A stretch of DNA of 64,000 bases from Cryptosporangium aurantiacum (GCF_900143005.1 NZ_FRCS01000001.1:496001-560000), one strand, 5' to 3'. Positions 41,862 to 51,849 are shown, counted from the first letter of the stretch. Notes: generated by a model not told the origin, from the sequence alone. Made by a program: numbers and translations.

Positions 41862-43097
41862 TCAGCCCGCGAGGGTGGCGGGCTCCGCGACACGGTGGGC
41901 TGCCGCGGAGCCGACGCGCAGCAGCACCACCGCGACCAGCACGCTGCCCACCGCCGTCGCCAGCGCCACCACCGCGGTGTGGGTGAGCGAGTACGGACGC
42001 CAGGTCAGCACCGCCACGGCCTCGACCGCGGCGGCCGCCCAGAGCGGCGCCGCCACCCACCGGTAACCGGCCGCGATCCGCGCGGTCAGGAACAGGTTGA
42101 CCAGGGCCCACCCCGCACCAGCGGCGGCGAACAGCCACACCTCGTCGGCCAGCCCCGCGTACTCGCCCTTGCCCGCGACCCGCACCGCGAGGTCACCGGC
42201 GACCACGGTCGCCAGCACGCCGATCAGCCCAGTGGTTGCCACGACCAGCCCGCTCACCAGCAGCGCACGCCGCTGCCCCTGCGCCAGCCGGGGGAGCGCG
42301 ACGACCGCGACGACCTGCGGAGCCCAGTAGGCCGCGTTGGTGAGGATCGCGCCGACCGCGTACTCGCCGCTGACCTCCGCCGGCAGCACCGCCCTGGCCA
42401 GCAGCAGGTCGGCGTTGACCAGCGCCAGCATCGCCAGCATCGCGCTGCACGCCCCGAGCACCTCGCCGATCCGGGGCGAGCCGACGCCCGACGCCTGCCG
42501 CACCGGCCGGGACAGCGCGTACGCGGCCACCAGCGCCAGCGCCCCGCCGACCGCCACGCCGAGCAGCGTCCAGAACGCGCTGCGCCCGAGCACCAGGCCG
42601 ATCAGCCCACCACCGGAGCGTCCGACCGCGACGACGCCGGTGAGGATCGCGAGCCGCCCGAACCGTTCGGCGCCCTGCAGCAGCCCCAGATGGATGCCGG
42701 CCGCGTTGAGCGGCCCCACCGCGGCGGCGAGCGCGACGGCCGGCCAGACGCTCGGCAGGTGCAGCACCGCGGCCAGCACCGGCGAGGCCAGCACCAGCAC
42801 CGCGGACGTCGCGACCGACAGCCGGATCCCGGTCGTCACCAGGCGATCGGGGTCGCTGGTGCCCTTCGCGGTGCGGACGGCCGCCACGGTCTGCGTCCCG
42901 ACCTGGAGCACGGTCGCGACGGTCAGCAGCGCGATCAGCGCGCCGAGCGCGCCGTTCTCGTCGGTGTCGAGCAGCCAGTTGCCGCCGAGCCGCAGCCCGT
43001 ACGCGAGCACGTTCGCCGCCATCGCGGCGGCGGCGACCAGCGTGGCCCCAGCGGCAAATCGAGCTGCTGCGCTGCTGGTCGACTGCGGCGCGGACAT
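41862..43097 (-). CDS. Polysaccharide flippase-like membrane protein (MOP superfamily)
   Basis: A 411-residue polytopic protein with about twelve hydrophobic helices, almost entirely Ala/Val/Leu. The organisation and small N-terminal helix with NVLAYGLRLGGNWLL, and later VNADLLLARAVLPAEVSGEYAVGAILTNAAYW, fit Wzx/MATE-like oligosaccharide flippases. Its likely job is to flip a lipid-linked sugar unit for the envelope cluster that follows. It is divergent from the GT-C gene at 43215. The alternative is a membrane protein without transport role. Confidence 0.7.
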   Translation of the reverse strand: MSAPQSTSSAAARFAAGATLVAAAAMAANVLAYGLRLGGNWLLDTDENGALGALIALLTVATVLQVGTQTVAAVRTAKGTSDPDRLVTTGIRLSVATSAVLVLASPVLAAVLHLPSVWPAVALAAAVGPLNAAGIHLGLLQGAERFGRLAILTGVVAVGRSGGGLIGLVLGRSAFWTLLGVAVGGALALVAAYALSRPVRQASGVGSPRIGEVLGACSAMLAMLALVNADLLLARAVLPAEVSGEYAVGAILTNAAYWAPQVVAVVALPRLAQGQRRALLVSGLVVATTGLIGVLATVVAGDLAVRVAGKGEYAGLADEVWLFAAAGAGWALVNLFLTARIAAGYRWVAAPLWAAAAVEAVAVLTWRPYSLTHTAVVALATAVGSVLVAVVLLRVGSAAAHRVAEPATLAG

Positions 43098-43214
43098 GTG
43101 CCTCCTTGCGTGCGCGTCCCCCGGTTACGGTGACACTTCCGGACCCGGAAAGTGCACAGCCTAACTACTCGCGGGTAGGTTTCGGGCCGTTGAGCGCCAG
43201 ATCGAGGAGGACGC

Positions 43215-45017
43215 GTGGCTCGACGCTCCGCCGAGCACGTGCTCGCGGCCGGCCTCGTGCTCCTGCTGCTCGGTCCGGTGCTCCGCCCGGGCTACGTGCT
43301 GGCCTACGACATGGTGGCCACCCCCGAGGTGCCGTTCACCGCGGCGTCGCTGGGCTGGGGCGACGGATTGCCCCGTGCGGTGCCGCAGGACGCCGTACTC
43401 GCCGTGCTGACCACTGTCGTGCCGGGCTGGGTCGTCCAGCTCGTCGCGCTGGCCGCGGTCGTCTGGCTGGCGGTGGTCGGGGCGGCCCGGTTGGTGCCGA
43501 GCGACCGGCTGCTCGTTCGGCTGGTGGCCGGCGCGGCGTACGGGTGGAACGCGTTCGTCGCCGAGCGTCTCCTGATCGGACACTGGGGGTTGCTACTCGG
43601 TTACGCCGCGCTACCGTGGATCGTCCGGGCGGCGCGGGCAGCGCGCACGGGTGCACCGGCTGCGCCGGTGGTGGGCTGGGCCGCGTTGGCGGCCCTGACC
43701 CCGACCGGTGGGTTGCTCGCCGCGGTCACCGCGTCCGTGATCCTCTGCTGGCCCTCCAAGCGCTCTTCGGACGCCGGGCAAGGCGACGCCGAGCAGGGCG
43801 ACGCCGAGCAGGGCGACGCCGAGCGCGGGGAGCCCCGGACCCGGCCGCGGCCAGGGTGGGCACTGGCGGTGGCCGCGCTGAACGCCCCCTGGGTCGTCGC
43901 AGGCGCGGTCGCCCGGGTGAGCGCCGTCTCCGACCCGGACGGCGTCGCGGCGTTCGCAGCCAGGGCGGAGAACTGGTCCGGGACGCTCGGTGCGCTGCTG
44001 GGGCTCGGTGGCGTCTGGAACGCCGAGGTGGTCCCGGCGAGCCGGACCGTCGTCGTCGCGCCGCTTTTCACGCTGCTGGTCCTCGTGATCGCGGCGGTCG
44101 GGTTCGGTCGGCTCGCGCGCGCCTGGGGCCGCGGGCCGACGACGGCGCTGGCCGTCGTGGCGGCCGCTGCCCTCCTGGTCGCCGTGTTCGGTGCGCTGCC
44201 CGGCGGCGCGCACGCGCTGGGCGTCCTTGTGGAGCACGTGCCCGGCAGCGGCCTGCTGCGGGACGGCCAGAAGTTCCTCGCGCCGTACGCGCTCCTGCTC
44301 GCGCTGTGCTTCGCGCTCGGCGTCGAGCGGCTCACCGACGCCCTGCGGACGCGAGGCGCGCGGACGGCGGCGGTCGCTGCCACGGTCGCGGCTCTGGTGT
44401 ACCCGGTGCTGGTGCTGCCCGACCTGGCCTGGGGCGGGGCCGGACGGCTGGTCTCGGTGCGGTACCCGGCCGACTGGGACCGGGTCGCGGCGACGCTGGC
44501 CGCCGATCCGCGCGGCGAGATGGCCGTGCTGCCGTTCTCGACGTTCCGGGCGTTCGGCTGGAACGGCAACCGCACCGCGCTCGACCCGGCTCCCCGGTAC
44601 TTCCCGGTGGACGTGGTGGTCGAGGACGCGTTGCCGGTGGACACCGGCGGCGGCGACGGGATCGTCGGCGGCGAGAGCAGCCGGGCCGCCGAGGTCCGGG
44701 ACGCCCTGGCCGGCGGGCGGTCGCTGACCACGGCCGGCATTCGCTGGGTGCTGGTCGAGCGGGGGACGCCGGGTCCGGTGCCCGCGTCCGCGCTGACCGG
44801 CTACCGACCCGTCTGGACCGGTAGCGACCTCGTGCTCTACCGGGCCGAGTCAGCGCCCCCGCCGCCGTCCGGCTCTGAAACGGTACGGGTGACCGCCGTG
44901 GTGGGTGGGTATGCCGTAGCCATTGGCGTTCTGCTCGGGGCCTTGGCATCATGGGCGGTCTTCAGGTCGCGGTCACGGAGAAGCGATTTTCGCGCTTCTC
45001 CCTCCGCAATGAGGTGA
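43215..45017 (+). CDS. GT-C type membrane protein, putative glycosyltransferase
   Basis: A 600-residue membrane protein with about twelve helices. The first extracytoplasmic loop begins LAYDMVATPEVPF, with an acidic residue where GT-C enzymes have their catalytic Asp. AAYGWNAFVAERLLIGHW and GLLRDGQKFLAPYALLL are like other actinobacterial arabinosyltransferase-cluster proteins. A short tandem repeat (GDAEQ, four times from 15-bp units near 43785) sits in a cytoplasmic loop. The extracytoplasmic part between about 415 and 560 may bind sugars. GTG 43215 follows GAGGAGG. It probably adds or transfers a polyprenyl-linked sugar. It is the first gene in a run with a DUF2613 peptide. Confidence 0.72.
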   Translation: MARRSAEHVLAAGLVLLLLGPVLRPGYVLAYDMVATPEVPFTAASLGWGDGLPRAVPQDAVLAVLTTVVPGWVVQLVALAAVVWLAVVGAARLVPSDRLLVRLVAGAAYGWNAFVAERLLIGHWGLLLGYAALPWIVRAARAARTGAPAAPVVGWAALAALTPTGGLLAAVTASVILCWPSKRSSDAGQGDAEQGDAEQGDAERGEPRTRPRPGWALAVAALNAPWVVAGAVARVSAVSDPDGVAAFAARAENWSGTLGALLGLGGVWNAEVVPASRTVVVAPLFTLLVLVIAAVGFGRLARAWGRGPTTALAVVAAAALLVAVFGALPGGAHALGVLVEHVPGSGLLRDGQKFLAPYALLLALCFALGVERLTDALRTRGARTAAVAATVAALVYPVLVLPDLAWGGAGRLVSVRYPADWDRVAATLAADPRGEMAVLPFSTFRAFGWNGNRTALDPAPRYFPVDVVVEDALPVDTGGGDGIVGGESSRAAEVRDALAGGRSLTTAGIRWVLVERGTPGPVPASALTGYRPVWTGSDLVLYRAESAPPPPSGSETVRVTAVVGGYAVAIGVLLGALASWAVFRSRSRRSDFRASPSAMR

Positions 45018-45082
45018 AGACTTCCCGCACCGAGCTACTGCTTGGTAACGTCACCACCGCTTCATATGTGGAGGGAGCCATA

Positions 45083-45232
45083 ATGAGCTCGTTTCTCTCG
45101 ATCATCGTCGCTGCCGTGATCGGCGTCGTACTTGCGGTGGCGACCACCATCGGGATTGTGAGCGTCAGCAAGCAGTCGCCCGACAACACGCCTGCGGTCA
45201 GCAAGCCGCTGGTGCAGTACGGGCACCGCTGA
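45083..45232 (+). CDS. DUF2613 small membrane protein
   Basis: A 49-residue peptide with one hydrophobic helix (SFLSIIVAAVIGVVLAVATT) and a short polar end LVQYGHR. Length, helix and the YGxR end match DUF2613 (PF11021). In M. tuberculosis the small gene Rv0236A of this family is next to aftD. ATG 45083 has GGAGGGAG upstream. A terminator follows directly. Its function is unknown. It may be a subunit or chaperone of the arabinosyltransferase. Confidence 0.75.
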   Translation: MSSFLSIIVAAVIGVVLAVATTIGIVSVSKQSPDNTPAVSKPLVQYGHR

Positions 45233-45240
45233 GCTCGAAG

Positions 45241-45284
45241 CTGGTCGTGTCGCTGCCGCGGGCAGTGGCCGACCAGTAGTTTTT
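45241..45284 (+). terminator. Intrinsic terminator with T-run
   Basis: The outer stem CTGGTCG/CGACCAG and inner stem CTGCC/GGCAG are followed by TAGTTTTT. It is one of the few in this window with a T-run, 8 bases after the DUF2613 stop. Confidence 0.85.
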
Positions 45285-45511
45285 GCACGGCGAGGGTCGG
45301 CGTTGCCGCGGTCTGGTGACTGCGGTACGTCGGCCCTTTATGCATTCAGGACACATCACCCATCAGTGTCGGCTTTTTGGGTCGCTGATAACAATTCGGT
45401 AGCGATGTTTTGGCAACTCGCCCATTGCTACTGAATTTTCGTGCTCGGTACCGAAATGCATGCGGTACCCAACGGATAACTGGCTGTAATCGACGGAACC
45501 GAGCGTTTTCG
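45285..45511. other. AT-richer non-coding region between convergent genes
   Basis: The base composition is visibly lower in G+C than its surroundings. No credible ORF is seen. A perfect inverted repeat GGTACCG/CGGTACC with a 9-base loop lies at 45447-45469, perhaps the terminator for the GT4 gene that ends at 45512. Confidence 0.5.
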
Positions 45512-46645
45512 TCAGCCGGTGATGTCGTCGACCAGCGCGGCAAAGCGCTTGCCGGTTTCGTCCCAGGTGAAACGGCCGGCGTGTGCACGCGCCGCCTCGC
45601 CCATCGACGTTCGTAACCTGTCGTCCCGGACGATTCGGGCGCAATGCCCGATGAATTCGTCCTCGTCGTCGGCGAGGAAGCCGGTCTCGCCGTCCACGAC
45701 CGACTCGGCGACGCCGCCGGCGTTACGGAACGCGACCGCGGGCGTGCCGTGGGCGGCAGCCTCGATGACCGAGAGGCCCCAGCCCTCCTTGAGCGAGGGC
45801 ACCAGCATCGCCCAGGATTCGGCCAGCAGTCGCTGCTTCTCGTCCTCGTCGACGAAGCCGGCGAACCGGACCCGGTCGCTGATCCCGAGCCGGGCGGCCT
45901 CCTCGCGTAACGGTTCGAGCCACCAGCCCTGCCCGGCGACGACCAGCCTGATGTCCGGGTGGTCGGCCGACAGCCGCTGGACGGCGCGTAACGCGACCTC
46001 GACCCGCTTGTGCGGCACCAGGCGGCCGAGCACCAGGAGCGTGGGGGAGGTGGCGCGGGTCCGCGGCCGGGGGTCGGGCGGCGGTGTTCCGTTGTGGATG
46101 ATCGTGATCCGCTCGGGGTCCACCCCGAGTTCGGTCAGCTCGGCGCGCGTCGATTCGGAGACCGCGACGTAGCGGCAGCTCCGGTGCACACGCGGCGACA
46201 GCCAGGATTCCACCCACCAGCCGAACCGGGCCGCGACCGGGCCGAGCACGACCCGCCACTGCTCCCGGTGGACGTGGTGCACGAGCAGGACGACCGGCGT
46301 GCGGGCGTAGAGCCGGGAGAGGAACGGCAGTCCGTTCTGGACGTCGACCACCACACCGGGACGTCCCAGGCGCCCACGTAAGTACTCCCAGGCAGCCCGC
46401 GCGTACACTGTGTGACGGCCGCCGCGGCGTACAATCCGGACGCCATCCGGAGTGGTCTCCTCCGGGTCGCCGTATTCGTGCGCGGCGCACAAGATCGTGA
46501 CCGGGTGGCCCCGGCGGGCCAGCGCTGCGGCCACTTGCTCCGCGTACAGCTCGGAGCCGCCGCCCTCGGGATTGCGAAGATCCCGCCAGTTGAAAATGAG
46601 TACGGCGGGTAGAGCAGCGGTTTCCACCACGCGTCTCCCTACCAA
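45512..46645 (-). CDS. Family 4 glycosyltransferase (Rv0225-like)
   Basis: A 377-residue cytoplasmic GT-B enzyme. The acceptor domain starts VLIFNWRDLRNPEGGGSELYAEQVAAAL. The donor domain has LLVLGRLVPHKRVEVALRAV and PSLKEGWGLSVIEAAAHGTPAVAFRNAGG, with the E(x7)E motif of GT4. It transfers a nucleotide-activated sugar. In M. tuberculosis, Rv0225 next to Rv0224c and not far from aftD has this type. It is divergent from the methyltransferase at 46704, with 58 bases between them. Confidence 0.9.
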   Translation of the reverse strand: MVGRRVVETAALPAVLIFNWRDLRNPEGGGSELYAEQVAAALARRGHPVTILCAAHEYGDPEETTPDGVRIVRRGGRHTVYARAAWEYLRGRLGRPGVVVDVQNGLPFLSRLYARTPVVLLVHHVHREQWRVVLGPVAARFGWWVESWLSPRVHRSCRYVAVSESTRAELTELGVDPERITIIHNGTPPPDPRPRTRATSPTLLVLGRLVPHKRVEVALRAVQRLSADHPDIRLVVAGQGWWLEPLREEAARLGISDRVRFAGFVDEDEKQRLLAESWAMLVPSLKEGWGLSVIEAAAHGTPAVAFRNAGGVAESVVDGETGFLADDEDEFIGHCARIVRDDRLRTSMGEAARAHAGRFTWDETGKRFAALVDDITG

Positions 46646-46703
46646 TCAGTAACCTTGCCGCGACACCGTACGACACTTGGCCCGTCCGGAGGGACGAATC
46701 GCG

Positions 46704-47495
46704 TTGATCGACGTTTCAGGGAGCTCGACCGGCACCGCAGCCGACGGGCGCCGACTGGTCGTGCCGCCGCCCGGGACCTTCCGCCGCTCGGTCGCGCTGT
46801 TCCGCGCGTTCCGGGTCGAGCAGACCGACCCGGACTACTTCTACGGAATGCTCGCGGCCGACTCGGCCCGGCAGGTCGCCGGCTACGCCGACCTGGACGG
46901 GAAGACCGTGCTGGACGTCGGTGGTGGTCCCGGCTACTTCGCGGACGCGTTCCGCCGCTCCGGGGCCCGCTACGTGGGCATCGACGCGGACCTCGGCGAA
47001 CTGGCGGCCCGGAGCGAGCCGGGTCCGGGCACGCTGCTCGGCAGCGGGATGGCGCTCCCGATCCAGACCGGAGCGATCGACGTCTGCTACTCGTCGAACG
47101 TGCTCGAGCACGTCGACAAACCCGAGCTGATGGCCGACGAGATGGTCCGCGTCACCAAGCCCGGCGGCGTCGTCTTCCTGTCGTACATGCTCTGGTGGGG
47201 CCCCTACGGCGGCCACGAAACCGCGCCCTGGCATTACCTCGGCGGTCACTACGCCGCGCGCCGGTACGCCAAGAAGCAGGGACACCCGCCGAAGAACGTG
47301 TTCGGCGAGAGCCTCTTCCGGATCACCGCGGGAAGGATGGTTCACTGGGCCAAACAGCGCCGCGCCGACGGTAGGGTCGAGATCCTCGATATCGTGCCGC
47401 GCTACCACCCCAACGGCTTCAAGTGGGTGGTCCACGTGCCTGGTGTACGGGAGATCGTGACCTGGAACCTCGTGCTCGTGCTGAGGGTTCGGTGA
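46704..47495 (+). CDS. Class I SAM methyltransferase (Rv0224c-like)
   Basis: A 263-residue enzyme. SAM motif I is VLDVGGGPGYFADAF, with GIDAD at motif II and SNVLEHVDKPELMADEMVRV at motifs III/IV. GGVVFLSYMLWWGPYGGHETAPWHYLGG is a distinctive conserved stretch of the envelope-cluster methyltransferases. TTG 46704 is chosen because GGAGGG lies 10 bases upstream. A TTG at 46677 lacks such a site. Its stop overlaps the start of the AftD-like gene (GTGA), so it belongs to the same operon and may methylate a sugar or lipid intermediate of the same polymer. Confidence 0.85.
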   Translation: MIDVSGSSTGTAADGRRLVVPPPGTFRRSVALFRAFRVEQTDPDYFYGMLAADSARQVAGYADLDGKTVLDVGGGPGYFADAFRRSGARYVGIDADLGELAARSEPGPGTLLGSGMALPIQTGAIDVCYSSNVLEHVDKPELMADEMVRVTKPGGVVFLSYMLWWGPYGGHETAPWHYLGGHYAARRYAKKQGHPPKNVFGESLFRITAGRMVHWAKQRRADGRVEILDIVPRYHPNGFKWVVHVPGVREIVTWNLVLVLRVR

Positions 47496-50400
47496 CCGCC
47501 ACCGCGGTCACCGGTCCTGACGACGAAATCTCCGAAGAGCGCGCGCCGGGTCGCGCGCCGCGTCCGGCTGCGCCGCCCACCTCGCACACCGTCCGCAGAC
47601 TCCGGCTGATCGGGGTCGCGCTCGCGCTCGTCGTCCTGGCGTTCCTGCAGAAGCCGGGCGACATCGCGGCCGACACCAAGCTCGACCTGGTCGTCGACCC
47701 GCTCGCGTTCCTCGGCAGGGCGCTCGGGCTGTGGGACCCGACCGGCTACGCCGGCCAGCTGCAGAACCAGGCGTACGGCTACCTGTTCCCGATGGGGCCG
47801 TTCTTCGTCCTCGGCGACGTCCTGCACATCGACGCCTGGATGGTGCAGCGCCTCTGGTTCGCCGCGCTGCTCGTGGGCGCCTGGGGCGGCACCTACCGGC
47901 TGCTGAACGCGCTACGCATCGGCACGCCCACGGTCCGGGTGATCGCGGCGCTGACCTACGCGCTGGCTCCCCGCATGCTCACCGAGCTGGGCGGCGTGTC
48001 GTCGGAGGTCATCCCGTTCGCGGTCGCGCCCTGGGTGCTCACGCCGCTGGTGCTCGGCGCCCGTCGCGGTTCCCCGCGTCGGGCCGCCGCCGCGTCCGGG
48101 GTCGCGTTCCTGTTCGCCGGCGGGATCAACGCCGCCGCCGCGCTCGCGATCCTGCCGCTGCCCGCGTGGTGGCTGCTGACCCGCGCCAAGGGCCCGCGGA
48201 AGAACCAGCTGATCCGCTGGTGGCTGGTGGCGATCGGGCTGGCGTCGCTGTGGTGGGTCGTCCCGCTGCTCGTGCTCGGCCGGTACAGCCCGCCGTTCCT
48301 GGACTGGATCGAGTCGAGCGCGTTCACCACGTCGGCCACCGACCTGCTGGACGCCTGGCGCGGCACCACCCAGTGGGTGGCGCGGATCGCCGGTCCGGAC
48401 GGCCCGGAGTGGACGGCGGGCTGGGTCCTGCTCACCGCGCCCGCGGCCATCATCGCGACGGTCCTGGTCGCGGCCGTCGGGTTGGTCGGCGCCGTCCAGC
48501 GGAGCAACCCGCACCGGCTGTTCCTCGGCGGTGGCCTGGTGATCGGCCTGGCGCTGATCACGTTCGGCCACACCGGCCCGCTCACCCCGCCGTGGGCGAC
48601 GTTCTCCCAGGACCTGCTCGACGGAGCGCTGAGCCCGTTCCGGAACATCCACAAGTTCGACCCGGTCATCCGGCTCGTGCTCGCGATCGGCCTGGCACAC
48701 CTGCTGGCGGCGATCCATCCGCTGCGCGGGCTGCGGCTGCGCGACCTGCCGGTCGCGGCGCTGGTGCGGATCGCGGTCGCCGCGACGCTCCTGGTGAGCG
48801 CGGTCCCCGCGTTCAGCGGCGACCTGGTGAACCGGGCCCGCCCGACCGAGTACCCCACGTACTGGGCGGACGCCGCCGACTGGCTCGCCGACAACGCCGG
48901 CGAGAGCCGCGGCCTGGTCGTCCCCGGTGCGCCGTTCGGGCTCTATTACTGGGGCCGGACCAACGACGACGTCCTGCAACCGCTGGCCGAGAGCGGCTGG
49001 CTGGTCCGGGACGGCGTCCCGCTCAGCTCGGCGGGCAACATCCGCCTGCTCGACGCGTTCGACCAGCTGCTCGCCGACGGGCAGCCGTCGGCCGGACTCG
49101 CCACCGCGCTGGCCGGCGCGGGCATCGGCTACGTCGTCGTCCGCAACGACCTGGACTGGCGGCGCGGGCGCGCCACGCGTCCGGAATTGGTGCACGAGGC
49201 GCTCGACGGGTCACCCGGCCTCGAACGGGTCAAGACGTTCGGGCCGGAGCTGACCGCCGCGGGCGACCTGGTCGACCGCCAGCTCTACGACCCGAAGATG
49301 GCCTCCTACCGCGCCGTGGAGATCTACAAGGTCACCGACGTGCCGGCCACCGTCCGCAGCGTTCCGCTGGAAAACGTGCTGCGGATGGCCGGCGGGCCGG
49401 AGGCGACGCTCTCGCTCGCCGAGCAGGGGCTCCAGGTCGGCCGGCCGACCGTGCTGGCCGGCGACGACCGGCTCCTCGGCGACACGGTGGGCACGCCGGT
49501 GGTCACCGACACGCTCCGAAAACGTGAGGTCAACTTCGGCGAGGTCCGGCACAACGTGTCCGCGACGATGACCGAGGACGAGCCGTACCTCGCCGACCGG
49601 TCCGCGCACGACTACCTCAACGGCGACGACCCGTCGCTGCTGACCGTCGCGCGGTACACCGGCGTGTCCCGGTTCAACGCGTCCTCGTCCGGCTCGGACG
49701 TCGACGCCGCGGTCTCCCACGACGCGGCGCACGCGCCGTGGTTCGCAGTGGACGGCGACGCGAACACCAGCTGGGCGACCGGTAGCCCGGGAGCGGTCGG
49801 CCAGTGGCTGGAGCTGACGTTCGACGAGGCGGTCGACCTGCGGTCGATCACCCTGCAGTTCGACGCCGCGCTCAAGCTCGGGCCGATGCCGACGAAGCTC
49901 GACGTCACGACCGACCGTGGCACCCGCTCGGTGGAGGTGAAGCCGGACGGCGAGCCGCAGCGGGTCGCCACGCCGGGCGGCACGACGAAGAAGCTCCGCC
50001 TGACCGTGCGGGCCGTCGACGGCGACCCGGCGAAGGCGGGCGGCGTCGCGATCGCCGAGATCACCGTTCCCGGCGTGAAGCCGACCCGGACGCTGGTCAC
50101 GCCTGAGGTTCCCGGCACCGACCCGGCGATCGTCGTGTTCCGGGCCGCCACCAGCGGCCACGGTGACTGCCTGACGTTCGACAACCACCCGGTCTGCCTC
50201 CCGGGCCTGTCGACGCCCGCAGAGGAGCCGACCGGGATCGATCGCACGTTCACGCTGCCGGCTGCGGCCGCCTACGCAGTGACGATCTCCGCGCTGCCGA
50301 TCTCCGGCGACGCGCTCGACGCGCTGCTCGCGCCGAGCCCGGACGGTGCCGTGGCCACCAGCCAGGACACCGGCTACAACGACCCGCGGACCCGGCCACA

Positions 50401-51841
50401 GGCGGTGTTCGACGGTGATCCGGCCACGGTCTGGATCGCCGAGCCCGGCGTCCAGGCGCCGCTCCTGACCGTGACGCTGCCGGAGAAACGCCGAGTCACC
50501 GGCCTCACGCTCCGGCTGGAAGGCACGGCGAGCGCCGCGCCGCCGAAGACCGTGCAGGTGACCAGCGACACCGGCCAGACGCAGCTCGGCGCGGTGCTGC
50601 CCAGCGGGTCGTCGAACAGCGTGCGGTTCGCCAAGCCGATGACCGGGACGACGTTCGAGATCCGGATCGTGGAGACGTCGGCGGCGGTGACCACGAACGC
50701 GGCGAACGGGCTGACCGAACTGCTGCCGCCGGGCATCTCGGAGCTACGGCTGGTGGGTGCCGAGGACCTGGTCGAGCCGGTGGACCCCAGCACGGTCATC
50801 CAGCTGGGCTGCGGGCAGGGACCGACGCTGCAGATCGACGGACGGAGCGTGCAGACCCGGGTCGTCGGCCCGGCGACCAGCGTCACCGCGGACGCGCAGG
50901 CCGACAGCTCCTCCACGCCGCGCGAGCTGACGCTCGGCGACCTGCTCGAGGAGCGTCCGGTGCGGGTCGAGCCCTGCTCGACCACCGGCGTGAGCGAGTC
51001 CGAGAGCGACCGGCCGGTCGCCGACCTGGAGCTGGCCGCGGGCGAGCACCGGCTGCAGCTGGTCGGCACCGAGAACATCCGTCCGGTCTCGGTGATGCTC
51101 GCGCCGCTGGGCGCCACCGGCATCCGCACCACCCAGCGCACGGCCGACGTCCGGGACTGGGGATCGACCTCCCGCAGCGTCGACCTGGGCCCGTCCGACC
51201 AGCCGAGCGTGCTCGTCGTCCCGGAGAACTACAACGAGGGCTGGGTGGCGTCGCTGGCCGGGCAGGACCTGGTGCCGATCCGGGTCGACGGCTGGCAGCA
51301 GGCGTGGATCGTGCCCGCCGGTGACGGCGGCACGGTGCAGCTCAGCTACCGGCCGAAATGGATCTACTGGGGCGGCCTGTTCTTCGGGTTCGCGGCCGTG
51401 ATCCTGCTGCTGGCGCTGGCCCGGATGGGACGGCCGATCGGCCGGACCACGCCGGCGACCGCGGAGGCCGGAACTCCGGAGGCGCTCCCGCCGGTCGAGG
51501 CGGGGCGGTCGCGGTTCGTCCGGCGGTTGCCGCTGGTGCTGCCTGCCGTGATCGCGGGCCTACCCGGCCTGATCGGCACCGTCGTGCTCTGGCTGGTCGT
51601 CCGGAAGACCCGGTGGGGGAACGCGCTGGTGCGCTGGCTCCCGCTGGTGGGCGGCGCCGCGCTGATCGTGGCGGGCGGTTTGGGTGCCTTCCGGCCGTAC
51701 GCCGGTTCGCAAGAGCCGTGGGCCGACACCTGGTTCGTGCAGGCGCTCTGCCTCGCCGCGGTCGTCGTGGTGGCGGTCGTGGCCGTGCATCCGACGTCGT
51801 CCGAGGACGCCCCGGAGCTCACCGAGGAAGACCGCACCTGA
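47492..51841 (+). CDS. aftD: Alpha-(1->3)-arabinofuranosyltransferase, AftD-like
   Basis: A very large membrane enzyme of 1449 residues. The N-terminal third (about 35-480) is a GT-C membrane domain with about eleven helices. The first loop DTKLDLVVDPLAFLGRAL holds candidate catalytic acids, then GYLFPMGPFF and GGVSSEVIPFAVAPW. The extracytoplasmic part has two discoidin-like (F5/8 C) carbohydrate-binding regions (about 725-870, with FAVDGDANTSWATG, and about 960-1090, with VFDGDPATVWIAEPG). Four or so C-terminal helices follow (about 1290-1440). M. tuberculosis AftD (Rv0236c) has the same architecture and adds alpha-(1->3) arabinofuranose branches to arabinan using decaprenyl-phosphoryl-arabinose. 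GTG 47492 overlaps the methyltransferase stop. Upstream in-frame codons lie inside that gene. Confidence 0.9.
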   Translation: MTATAVTGPDDEISEERAPGRAPRPAAPPTSHTVRRLRLIGVALALVVLAFLQKPGDIAADTKLDLVVDPLAFLGRALGLWDPTGYAGQLQNQAYGYLFPMGPFFVLGDVLHIDAWMVQRLWFAALLVGAWGGTYRLLNALRIGTPTVRVIAALTYALAPRMLTELGGVSSEVIPFAVAPWVLTPLVLGARRGSPRRAAAASGVAFLFAGGINAAAALAILPLPAWWLLTRAKGPRKNQLIRWWLVAIGLASLWWVVPLLVLGRYSPPFLDWIESSAFTTSATDLLDAWRGTTQWVARIAGPDGPEWTAGWVLLTAPAAIIATVLVAAVGLVGAVQRSNPHRLFLGGGLVIGLALITFGHTGPLTPPWATFSQDLLDGALSPFRNIHKFDPVIRLVLAIGLAHLLAAIHPLRGLRLRDLPVAALVRIAVAATLLVSAVPAFSGDLVNRARPTEYPTYWADAADWLADNAGESRGLVVPGAPFGLYYWGRTNDDVLQPLAESGWLVRDGVPLSSAGNIRLLDAFDQLLADGQPSAGLATALAGAGIGYVVVRNDLDWRRGRATRPELVHEALDGSPGLERVKTFGPELTAAGDLVDRQLYDPKMASYRAVEIYKVTDVPATVRSVPLENVLRMAGGPEATLSLAEQGLQVGRPTVLAGDDRLLGDTVGTPVVTDTLRKREVNFGEVRHNVSATMTEDEPYLADRSAHDYLNGDDPSLLTVARYTGVSRFNASSSGSDVDAAVSHDAAHAPWFAVDGDANTSWATGSPGAVGQWLELTFDEAVDLRSITLQFDAALKLGPMPTKLDVTTDRGTRSVEVKPDGEPQRVATPGGTTKKLRLTVRAVDGDPAKAGGVAIAEITVPGVKPTRTLVTPEVPGTDPAIVVFRAATSGHGDCLTFDNHPVCLPGLSTPAEEPTGIDRTFTLPAAAAYAVTISALPISGDALDALLAPSPDGAVATSQDTGYNDPRTRPQAVFDGDPATVWIAEPGVQAPLLTVTLPEKRRVTGLTLRLEGTASAAPPKTVQVTSDTGQTQLGAVLPSGSSNSVRFAKPMTGTTFEIRIVETSAAVTTNAANGLTELLPPGISELRLVGAEDLVEPVDPSTVIQLGCGQGPTLQIDGRSVQTRVVGPATSVTADAQADSSSTPRELTLGDLLEERPVRVEPCSTTGVSESESDRPVADLELAAGEHRLQLVGTENIRPVSVMLAPLGATGIRTTQRTADVRDWGSTSRSVDLGPSDQPSVLVVPENYNEGWVASLAGQDLVPIRVDGWQQAWIVPAGDGGTVQLSYRPKWIYWGGLFFGFAAVILLLALARMGRPIGRTTPATAEAGTPEALPPVEAGRSRFVRRLPLVLPAVIAGLPGLIGTVVLWLVVRKTRWGNALVRWLPLVGGAALIVAGGLGAFRPYAGSQEPWADTWFVQALCLAAVVVVAVVAVHPTSSEDAPELTEEDRT

Positions 51842-51849
51842 GAGCGAAG

